Of a stretch of 30,472 nt of DNA, positions 24,382 through 30,472 are shown piece after piece (the first letter of the stretch is position 1; every line of letters begins with the position of its first letter). Position numbers and translations under genes: made by a program. The stretch comes from Caryophanales bacterium UBA6448. Lineage in GTDB: Bacteria > Bacillota_I > Bacilli_A > RF39 > UBA660. The notes below the pieces were generated by a model that did no database searches, was not told the DNA's origin, and saw nothing but the letters and a program-made list of their open reading frames with translations. The DNA lies in NCBI GenBank assembly GCA_002439555.1, contig DJOC01000056.1, positions 1 to 30,472 of the forward strand. Reading direction: 5' to 3'.

Positions 24382-25104
24382 ATGGTAAGTGATTTTGATA
24401 AATCTTTAGTGGAAAAATATATTCCAGTTAGTAAGCAAAAAAAAGCCTTAAAAAAATTAGAAAAAGGTTATCCAATTCAATATTTAATCGGAGATGTTGA
24501 CTTTTACGGATGTAAGATTTTAGTTAATAAAAATGTGTTAATACCTAGATTTGAAACCGAATCTTTAGTGGACAAATTACCCCGTTACATAAAAAAATAT
24601 AATTTTACAAATCCAAAAATAATTGATATGGGAACAGGTTCTGGATGTATCAGTATTTTTCTTAAAAAAAATATTAAATGTAAAGTGTTAGCAATAGATA
24701 AAAGTTTAAAAGCCTTAAAAGTTGCTAAAAAAAATGCAAAATTAAATAATACTGATATTACTTTTAAACATATTTCAATAGAAAAATTTAAAAGTAATGA
24801 AAAATTTGATATTTTAGTATCAAATCCACCATATATTGATTTTGATGATGAAGTAGATGCAAAAACTAAATATGAACCCCAAATGGCGTTATTTGCCCCT
24901 AAAAAAGGATTATATTTTTATGAAGTTATTTTAAATAATGCAAAAAACTATATGAATACAAAAAATATTATTGCCTTTGAAATTGGTTATAATGAGGGAA
25001 AGCAAATAGTAAAAATGGCTAAAGAAAATTTTCCAAATGCAGATGTTTTTTTAGAAAAAGATTTAGATAATAAAGATAGATTTATATTTATAGTGAATAA
25101 ATAA
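24382..25104 (+). CDS. prmC: release-factor glutamine methyltransferase PrmC (HemK), shortened N-terminus
   Basis: Methylates the GGQ glutamine of RF1 and RF2. It has 240 residues against the usual 275-290. The SAM motif is IDMGTGSGCISI (81-92) and the glutamine-binding NPPY lies at 148-151. LIGDVDFYGCKILVNKNVLIPRFETE (35-60) matches the conserved block before the catalytic domain. The N-terminal five-helix substrate domain is reduced to about 30 residues. I see no upstream in-frame start: the ATG sits directly after the prfA stop. The last bases form a terminator stem. Confidence 0.9.
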   Translation: MVSDFDKSLVEKYIPVSKQKKALKKLEKGYPIQYLIGDVDFYGCKILVNKNVLIPRFETESLVDKLPRYIKKYNFTNPKIIDMGTGSGCISIFLKKNIKCKVLAIDKSLKALKVAKKNAKLNNTDITFKHISIEKFKSNEKFDILVSNPPYIDFDDEVDAKTKYEPQMALFAPKKGLYFYEVILNNAKNYMNTKNIIAFEIGYNEGKQIVKMAKENFPNADVFLEKDLDNKDRFIFIVNK

Positions 25105-25117
25105 TCTATCTTTTTTT
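25072..25117 (+). terminator. terminator after prmC
   Basis: AAAGATAGA (25072-25080) pairs with TCTATCTTT (25105-25113), with further inner pairing, followed by a seven-T run. It ends 22 bases before spoIIR. Confidence 0.75.
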
Positions 25118-25138
25118 CATAATTAAATTGGTGAACAA

Positions 25139-25645
25139 ATGAAAAAGATTATTATATGTTTATTTGTAATAGTGGTTTTTATGTTATCTTTCAAAAAAGA
25201 AAATGTTGTAATACCTAAAGAAAGTATTAGATACCGCATTGTAGCAAATAGTAATAATGATTTAGATCAGTATAACAAACTAAAAGCAAATGAAATGGTT
25301 TTTCCTATAATAAATAACATAATGAATAATTCTAATGATATAATAGAGGCTAGAAATAATATAAATAAAAATATTCCTCTTATTGAAAAAAGATTAAATG
25401 ATTTAAATATTAATTATAAAGTATCTTTTGGTAAAAATTATTTTCCAACAAAAACATATTTAGATAATACATATAATGAAGGTAATTATGAATCTTTAGT
25501 TATTTATTTGGATGAGGCTAAAGGCGATAATTTCTGGTGTGTTATGTTTCCACCACTCTGTTTAATTGATATTAATAGTGAAAATTTAGATAATGTAGTT
25601 TATAAATCTTATGCAAAAGAAATCATAAATAAATATTCAAAATAA
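25139..25645 (+). CDS. spoIIR: stage II sporulation protein R (SpoIIR)
   Basis: In B. subtilis SpoIIR is secreted from the forespore and triggers SpoIIGA to process pro-sigma E in the mother cell. It has 168 residues with an N-terminal signal or anchor segment (3-17). Family blocks are IRYRIVANSNNDLDQ (30-44) and FWCVMFPPLCLID (132-144). The position after prfA-prmC is the same as in B. subtilis. The ribosome site GGTGA is weak and a terminator precedes it, so it is either expressed by read-through or from a weak promoter not visible here. Confidence 0.85.
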   Translation: MKKIIICLFVIVVFMLSFKKENVVIPKESIRYRIVANSNNDLDQYNKLKANEMVFPIINNIMNNSNDIIEARNNINKNIPLIEKRLNDLNINYKVSFGKNYFPTKTYLDNTYNEGNYESLVIYLDEAKGDNFWCVMFPPLCLIDINSENLDNVVYKSYAKEIINKYSK

Positions 25646-25657
25646 TATAATTGAAGT

Positions 25658-26185
25658 ATGAAAATATTATCAATAATATTAATCGCAGTTTCTTTGTCAA
25701 TGGACACATTTTCCCTAGCCTTGTCTGTAGGAACATCTCTAACTAAAAGAAAAGAAATACTTTTTTTATCTTCTTTAGTTGGTGTGTTTCATTTTTTTAT
25801 GCCGCTTTTAGGAAATGCATTTGGTAATGAAATTAAACATTTTTTCAACATAAATCCTAATTTATTATTATTTTATTTATTTATGTTCATAGCAATTGAA
25901 ATGGTAATTGATTTATTTAGTAAAAGTGAAAAATCATTTTCTTTATCACTTTGGCAAGCAATTTTATTTGCATTTTCAGTTAGTTTAGATAGTTTTACCA
26001 TTGGAATTGGACTTAAAAGCATAACAAATGACATTATTTTTGCATCATTTATCTTTATGATAATATCAGCGTTTTTTACTTATTTAGGTTTAAAAATAGG
26101 TGTATATTCCTTTAAAAAGATGGGGGTAATTTCAAAAATTATTGGTATATTGATAATTTTATTTTTAGCATTTAAAAATTTATAA
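25658..26185 (+). CDS. mntP: MntP/DUF204-family putative manganese efflux pump
   Basis: An inner-membrane transporter of the MntP/YtaF family, known in E. coli for manganese export. It has 175 residues with six hydrophobic segments, built as two similar halves. Each half has the family motif with an aspartate: AVSLSMDTFSLALSVG with D16 and FSVSLDSFTIGIG with D111. The E. coli proteins have the same two aspartates in their membrane motifs. It lies 12 bases after spoIIR with a weak ribosome site. YtaF-type (sporulation-associated) is the alternative assignment. Confidence 0.8.
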   Translation: MKILSIILIAVSLSMDTFSLALSVGTSLTKRKEILFLSSLVGVFHFFMPLLGNAFGNEIKHFFNINPNLLLFYLFMFIAIEMVIDLFSKSEKSFSLSLWQAILFAFSVSLDSFTIGIGLKSITNDIIFASFIFMIISAFFTYLGLKIGVYSFKKMGVISKIIGILIILFLAFKNL

Positions 26186-26189
26186 CTAA

Positions 26190-26227
26190 AAAAATGAAAA
26201 TCTTATAACACATAGATTTTCATTTTT
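26190..26227. terminator. bidirectional terminator between mntP and the MazG-like gene
   Basis: AAAAATGAAAATCT (26190-26203) pairs perfectly with AGATTTTCATTTTT (26214-26227), ten-base loop. T-runs follow on both strands, and the flanking genes converge. Confidence 0.85.
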
Positions 26228-26238
26228 ATTATTTATTA

Positions 26239-27063
26239 TTATCTAGATTTGCTCATTTCAGTAATTGCTTCTTGTAATTTAGGATGTGGGTTTTCCCAAC
26301 CATCAGGTTTAATTACTTTACCCATTTCATTGTAATGTGGTTTACCATCTGCCCATAGTTTGCTCATGTTTGCATGTTGTACGATATCAAATAATACACC
26401 AGGATGAACTCCCATTTCAACTAAAGTGCCTAAAGCAAAATAAATTGTATCTATCATTGCATCTGCTTGTTCAACGATATCTTCAGCTTTAACAGCATCA
26501 AGAAATTCATTTATTTCTTCAAGTATCCAAGCATATCTTTTCTTAGCTCTATCACTTGTCATTGAGACTGGTACATCAGAATCTGGATGCCCAAACGCAG
26601 TATGAAAATTTTTAACTTCTTCATATTGATAATCGATCATGTAATCTTCTTTTGTTTTATCAATTGTTAAACCATTTTCCATTAAATTTACAGCTTCTTG
26701 TAATTTAGGATGTGGATTTTCCCAACCATCAGGTTTAATCACTTTACCCATTTCATTGTAATGTGGTTTACCATCTGCCCATAGTTTGCTCATATTTGCA
26801 TGTTGTACAATTCTAAATAATTCATCTGGTTGAACTCCCATTTCCACTAAAGTGCCTAAAGCAAAATAAATTGTATCTATCATTGCATCTGCTTGTTCAA
26901 CGATATCTTCAGTTTTAACAGCATCAAGAAATTCATTAATTTCTTCGAGTATCCAAGCATATCTTTTCTTAGCCCTATCACTTGTCATTGAAACTGGTAC
27001 ATCAGAATGCGGATGTCCAAATGCAGTATGAAATTCTTTTACTTCTAAAAATTCTTTGTTCAT
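26239..27063 (-). CDS. tandem-duplicated MazG-like (PRA-PH fold) pyrophosphohydrolase
   Basis: From ATG 27063 (GGGAGG eight bases upstream; an in-frame TTG at 27069 would be too close) it has 274 residues. Two nearly identical units (about 8-125 and 150-267) are joined by a 24-residue linker. Each carries the all-alpha NTP-pyrophosphohydrolase metal motif, EEINEF (E40, E41, E44; 182-186) and EQADAMID (D59, D63; 201 onward), plus WADGKPHY and GKVIKPDGW. MazG-like enzymes are dimeric, with active sites made from helices of both copies, so the fusion could form an intramolecular dimer. The exact nucleotide substrate cannot be told. HAD-Cof-like annotation is sometimes given to this group. The gene has its own promoter and terminator. 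Confidence 0.8.
   Translation of the reverse strand: MNKEFLEVKEFHTAFGHPHSDVPVSMTSDRAKKRYAWILEEINEFLDAVKTEDIVEQADAMIDTIYFALGTLVEMGVQPDELFRIVQHANMSKLWADGKPHYNEMGKVIKPDGWENPHPKLQEAVNLMENGLTIDKTKEDYMIDYQYEEVKNFHTAFGHPDSDVPVSMTSDRAKKRYAWILEEINEFLDAVKAEDIVEQADAMIDTIYFALGTLVEMGVHPGVLFDIVQHANMSKLWADGKPHYNEMGKVIKPDGWENPHPKLQEAITEMSKSR
26266..27042. repeat. two 426-bp-spaced direct repeats inside the MazG-like gene
   Basis: The stretches about 26266-26616 and 26692-27042 are near-identical DNA in the same orientation with a period of 426 bases. The similarity extends to synonymous positions, pointing to a recent duplication or ongoing gene conversion. Confidence 0.9.
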
Positions 27064-27092
27064 TTTCAAAACCTCCCTTAAATAACGATTTT

Positions 27093-27121
27093 ATTATATA
27101 ATAAAAATACTAAAACCTCAA
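27093..27121 (-). promoter_or_regulatory. promoter of the MazG-like gene
   Basis: On the minus strand TTGAGG (27116-27121), a 17-base spacer and a perfect TATAAT (27093-27098). The divergent promoter of the next operon starts about 40 bases away. Confidence 0.75.
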
Positions 27122-27158
27122 CTATAATAAAAAAATTTTTAGTAAAAAAATTTTTATC

Positions 27159-27187
27159 TTGTATTTATAAAACTATTGCTTTATAAT
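27159..27187 (+). promoter_or_regulatory. promoter of the two-gene MoxR operon
   Basis: TTGTAT (27159-27164), a 17-base spacer and a perfect TATAAT (27182-27187), 23 bases before the first ATG. Confidence 0.75.
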
Positions 27188-27210
27188 ATGTACTCAAGTG
27201 GGGTAACAAT

Positions 27211-28101
27211 ATGTATAAATACTATGAGAAATATGGGGAAAAGGTAATGTATTATGAATTTTATTCTATAAATGAATACATAGAATATCTTTTACATGCT
27301 AAAAAAAATCCAATATTTACTGGAAATTCAAGTGAAACTGGAGATTTTGCTTTTACAGATACTGGTAGTTTTGAAGAAGCAATAAATCTCGTTAAATATG
27401 GTTACCATGAAGATTTTGATAAAATGATGGAATTAAAAATAAAATTGGATAAATATATAAAATATTCTAATAATAATAGCAAACAATACAACTATTATGT
27501 TGGATATGCTCCTGATGTTAAAGCATATTTAGAAGGTAGTCCACTTTCAATGCTTAATAAAGGCAGTAAAATTAGAAAAAAAATAGATTTATATGTTCAA
27601 AGTGCTTATTCATGGATAACAACAAAAGAATGTATATATAATAGGGGTGTAATAGTATTGTCGTTAATACAAATTTTAGAAAACCTTGGTTATAATGTTA
27701 ATCTTCATTTATTTAGTTTAACTACTGATGATAATATAAATTCTTACTTTTATTGTGACTTTTTACTAAAAAGAGAAAATGAAAGAGCAAATCCACAAAA
27801 ATTATATTTTCCGTTATGCCATCCATCATGGGTTAGAAGACTTGAATTTAAATTAAAGGAGTGTACTCCTGACATTACAAATGATTGGTCTAATGGCTAT
27901 GGTCGTTTATGCAATTGCAATGAAATAAGGGATTTCTTAAATTTGGAAGATAATGATATATTAATTCCTGAACCAAGATTTTTAGGTATAAATGGGGTTG
28001 ATTTAATAGATGATATAAATAAGGTATTTGATTATATAAATGAAGCTGAAACTCCAGAGAATTTGGAATTAGATAAAATCGAAAGGGTGAGAAAAATATG
28101 A
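27211..28101 (+). CDS. DUF7192-like protein of unknown function
   Basis: No known function. It has 296 residues, soluble, no signal peptide. The pattern F-TGN near 37, TGSFEEAINLVKYGYHE (50-66), GYAPDVKAYLEGSPLSML (98-115) and FPLCHPSWVRRLEFKL (about 209-224) is what I remember of DUF7192-type proteins, which are found in phages and mobile regions next to MoxR-type ATPases. This assignment is by eye. The stop codon overlaps the ATG of the next gene (ATGA), so the two proteins are made together and probably interact. Confidence 0.6.
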   Translation: MYKYYEKYGEKVMYYEFYSINEYIEYLLHAKKNPIFTGNSSETGDFAFTDTGSFEEAINLVKYGYHEDFDKMMELKIKLDKYIKYSNNNSKQYNYYVGYAPDVKAYLEGSPLSMLNKGSKIRKKIDLYVQSAYSWITTKECIYNRGVIVLSLIQILENLGYNVNLHLFSLTTDDNINSYFYCDFLLKRENERANPQKLYFPLCHPSWVRRLEFKLKECTPDITNDWSNGYGRLCNCNEIRDFLNLEDNDILIPEPRFLGINGVDLIDDINKVFDYINEAETPENLELDKIERVRKI

Positions 28102-30416
28102 GTTATAGATTTAAAGATTTTTTAGTAAATAATTGTTCAGAAGATGAATATATTCAAAAAAAGTATGCAAGTAAATATTTATTAGATAAAGAAGACACCG
28201 AATATAAAGTAAGAAGTATTAGACCATGTGGTAGATATATTTTTTCACAATTGGATATTAATGATTACTGTTTTCCGGGCTATTATTGCAGAGTAAATGA
28301 GTTGCAAGAGGCACAAGTTTCTTGCGTGGTAAATTGTGATAAAGATGTCCTTGTTAAGTTACTTGCTGAGTATAGAGAACCTCATGATTGTTTTGGATGT
28401 GATAGTATTATACAATATATATATATAAAACTAGGATTTAAAGGCCTTATAGAAGAACTTAAAAAATATGGATTTGAAGGCTCCTTTGTAATGGATGTTG
28501 GAAATAATAAGTTGATGTGTGGTAATATTGGTAAAACATCGCATTTGTATTATGGTTATGATAAAGATGAGAAGATAATGTTTGCTGATAATAAAGAAAG
28601 TATTATGGAAAAAACACCAGATAATTCATATAATGTTGCTATGCCAGATAGTTATTATGATGGTAAAGCTTTTTGCAGTATAGGAGAAAAATATGGTCCA
28701 TTTGCGTTAATGGATGATCCTATTAATGCAAGAAGTAAGGTTGAAATGAGAAAGTTAAGAGAAAGTATTAAAATGTTTTTAATGGATGGAAACTTAAGCT
28801 TAAGTGAGGTACATGGTAATGGGCATTTTTTGTTAGGGGCAATGAACAAAATATTTACCACTAATAATGCTAAATATATTTATATGATAAATTGTTTAAA
28901 TCAAAGTAAGTTAACTGAATTATGGGAAGAAAAATTTAAAAGTAATAAAATAGTTACTGAAGATTTGGTATTACCATATTTATATGATAACTTTGGAATG
29001 AAATATACCATTAATTTATTAAATGAAAATGGTATTGATTGTTCATTTGTTATTATGAATAATGAAAATGGACTTCTTTCTGCTGGAAAAAGTGGTAAAG
29101 GAAACTTATATTATTCCTATAATGCAGATGGTAATATAGCATTTGGAAGTGAAGAAATGTTTTTATCAAATTTTAAAAATAAACCAATAAAAATGGAAGA
29201 TGAATTTTATGATAAAGGAGAATTTTATAAAATGAACGAGGAACTAAAAAAATCTAAAAAAGAAAGTAATGATGAAAAAGAAAAGGTTGAAAACAGAAAA
29301 GATGTATATGAAAACTTATTAAAAGAAATGCCTAACTTCATAAATGAAATACTGAATGGTAAGGTTAATGATGAAATTCGTGACAAAATCAAAAAAATTC
29401 TTGAAGATTATTTAGCGGGAGATGAATTTAAAAATAAAATAAATGATTCTATTAATGGAAAAATTGATACAGAATTAAAAAAAGAAATTTTTAAAATAGT
29501 TCGTGATGAAATTAAAACTTTAGAGAGTAAACCTAGAGTGCAGGAAAAAAATGATAAATCATTAAATAATCCTACAAATAATTCTCAAAAAGAAGTTAGT
29601 GTACAAAGTGTCCACATACTTAATTCTCATGGTGAAGAAATAGGCAAAACTGGACCAGAACATTTTCATGAAAAATTTGAAGAAATTCTTAATCTTGTAA
29701 ATTTAGATGAACCTGTTATGCTGATTGGCCCGGCAGGAAGTGGAAAAAACTATTCTATAGCACAAGTATCAAAAGCACTTAATAAACAAATGTATTATAC
29801 CAATAATGCAAGTAATGAATTTAAGTTAACAGGATTTATCGATGCCGGAGGTAACTATCGTGATACTGAATTTTATAAAGCCTTTAAAAATGGTGGAGTA
29901 TTCTTTTTAGATGAAATAGACAATTCCGATCCATCTGCATTAATTGTAATTAATTCAGCCCTTGCTAATGGATACATGGCATTTCCTCATGAAACAATTG
30001 ATAGACATCCAGACTTTAGAATGGTGGCAGCAGCAAATACATGGGGTAAAGGTAGCGATTTTCAATATGTAGGCCGTAATGCTCTTGATGCATCAACACT
30101 TGATAGATTTGATAATGTATTCTTTGATTATGACATGAGCCTAGAGGAAGAATTATATCCTAGTGATAGTGTACTTAATTTTATGTGGGCATTTAGAGAA
30201 GCAGTAGAAAAATCAAGAATACCTCATATAGTATCGACTCGAGGAATAGGTAAAGTTTATAAAAAAGAAGTAAATGGATTTTCACCTGAAACTATATTAA
30301 GGGTAAATGTTATTCGTAATTTATCGCAGGATGATTTAAATACAATACTTGGCAATATGGATAATTTAAAAAATAATAAATATTATGATGCTTGTAGGAA
30401 ATTAACTATTAGATAG
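28098..30416 (+). CDS. MoxR-type AAA+ ATPase with duplicated N-terminal domains
   Basis: It has 772 residues. The C-terminal AAA+ module (about 520-745) has Walker A GPAGSGKN (544-551), ending GKN rather than GKT/S. Walker B is GGVFFLDEIDN (599-609), sensor 1 is MVAAANTWGKG (642-652) and the arginine finger is STLDRFD (666-672). This is the MoxR/BchI type, whose members remodel partner proteins, often via VWA proteins. The N-terminal 380 residues hold two aligned repeats with an offset of 187: YIYIKLG/YLYDNFG (107/294), SFV (129/316) and LYYGYDKDEKIMF/LYYSYNADGNIAF (150/337). They look like degenerate class II glutamine amidotransferase domains without the catalytic Cys. A charged helical linker (380-480) joins the parts. 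It is the second gene of the operon and a terminator follows, so it is complete. Confidence 0.75.
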   Translation: MSYRFKDFLVNNCSEDEYIQKKYASKYLLDKEDTEYKVRSIRPCGRYIFSQLDINDYCFPGYYCRVNELQEAQVSCVVNCDKDVLVKLLAEYREPHDCFGCDSIIQYIYIKLGFKGLIEELKKYGFEGSFVMDVGNNKLMCGNIGKTSHLYYGYDKDEKIMFADNKESIMEKTPDNSYNVAMPDSYYDGKAFCSIGEKYGPFALMDDPINARSKVEMRKLRESIKMFLMDGNLSLSEVHGNGHFLLGAMNKIFTTNNAKYIYMINCLNQSKLTELWEEKFKSNKIVTEDLVLPYLYDNFGMKYTINLLNENGIDCSFVIMNNENGLLSAGKSGKGNLYYSYNADGNIAFGSEEMFLSNFKNKPIKMEDEFYDKGEFYKMNEELKKSKKESNDEKEKVENRKDVYENLLKEMPNFINEILNGKVNDEIRDKIKKILEDYLAGDEFKNKINDSINGKIDTELKKEIFKIVRDEIKTLESKPRVQEKNDKSLNNPTNNSQKEVSVQSVHILNSHGEEIGKTGPEHFHEKFEEILNLVNLDEPVMLIGPAGSGKNYSIAQVSKALNKQMYYTNNASNEFKLTGFIDAGGNYRDTEFYKAFKNGGVFFLDEIDNSDPSALIVINSALANGYMAFPHETIDRHPDFRMVAAANTWGKGSDFQYVGRNALDASTLDRFDNVFFDYDMSLEEELYPSDSVLNFMWAFREAVEKSRIPHIVSTRGIGKVYKKEVNGFSPETILRVNVIRNLSQDDLNTILGNMDNLKNNKYYDACRKLTIR

Positions 30417-30421
30417 AACTT

Positions 30422-30452
30422 AAGTAAGAAATGCAGAGTTTCTTACTTTTTT
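30422..30452 (+). terminator. terminator of the two-gene MoxR operon
   Basis: AAGTAAGAAA (30422-30431) pairs perfectly with TTTCTTACTT (30439-30448), seven-base loop, followed by a T-run. It shows that the operon has only two genes. Confidence 0.85.
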
Positions 30453-30472
30453 AAATAGTTAAAAATTTATAA

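Noticed and set aside
26239..27063. CRISPR-like or transposon repeat
   Set aside because: The repeat is two in-frame protein-coding units, not short spaced repeats, and lacks terminal inverted repeats or a transposase.
27125..27157. Repeated A-run/T-run blocks between the divergent promoters
   Set aside because: These simple tracts (AAAAAAATTTTTAGT type) are common in such A+T-rich DNA; at most they are UP-element-like and I cannot support more.
1..30472. Noc-binding sites (ATTTCCCGGGAAAT)
   Set aside because: No such sequence was seen and no noc gene is present, so the ParB here is taken as the parS type.

Overview
This window is the chromosomal replication-origin region of a very A+T-rich member of the Bacilli. 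The evidence is the dnaA/dnaN/recF/gyrBA block facing away from an origin next to rpmH-rnpA-yidC-jag-mnmE-mnmG-rsmG-parB, plus Bacilli-specific markers: the RNA polymerase delta subunit (rpoE), a ComK-family protein and SpoIIR. The standard genetic code is used (TGA is a stop, Trp is TGG). The gene set would fit a gut-associated RF39- or Erysipelotrichales-like lineage, but that assignment is inference.

Layout. Positions 1-279 hold two perfect parS sites 221 bp apart; the second doubles as a hairpin next to the gyrA stop. From 280 to 9035, genes on the minus strand run leftward from the origin: dnaA, dnaN, a ComK homologue (where B. subtilis has the S4-domain gene yaaA), recF, gyrB, gyrA. Positions 9036-9431 are the origin, with five exact TTATCAACA DnaA boxes (two more lie in the dnaA-dnaN gap). 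Rightward, rpmH-rnpA-yidC-jag form one operon and mnmE-mnmG-rsmG a second. In place of the usual noc-soj pair there is a four-gene module (six-TM protein, ABC ATPase, small membrane protein, secreted Cys-rich protein), then parB without parA. A class A penicillin-binding protein converges on parB. Next come argS-rpoE-prfA-prmC, then spoIIR and an MntP-type transporter.

The right end (26.2-30.4 kb) is accessory in character. It holds a MazG-like pyrophosphohydrolase made of two almost identical tandem domains, and a divergent, translationally coupled two-gene operon with its own promoter and terminator. The first protein of that operon resembles the phage-associated DUF7192 family. The second carries two tandem degenerate repeats, which I read as class II glutamine-amidotransferase-like, fused through a charged helical linker to a MoxR-type AAA+ ATPase. 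This pair is the best candidate for an undescribed system.

The origin genes work together: DnaA opens the origin, DnaN clamps polymerase, gyrase relieves supercoils, ParB loads at parS beside gyrA, and RpmH/RnpA/YidC/Jag and the tRNA/rRNA modification genes form the usual growth-related neighbourhood. No tRNA, rRNA, CRISPR array or insertion sequence was seen.
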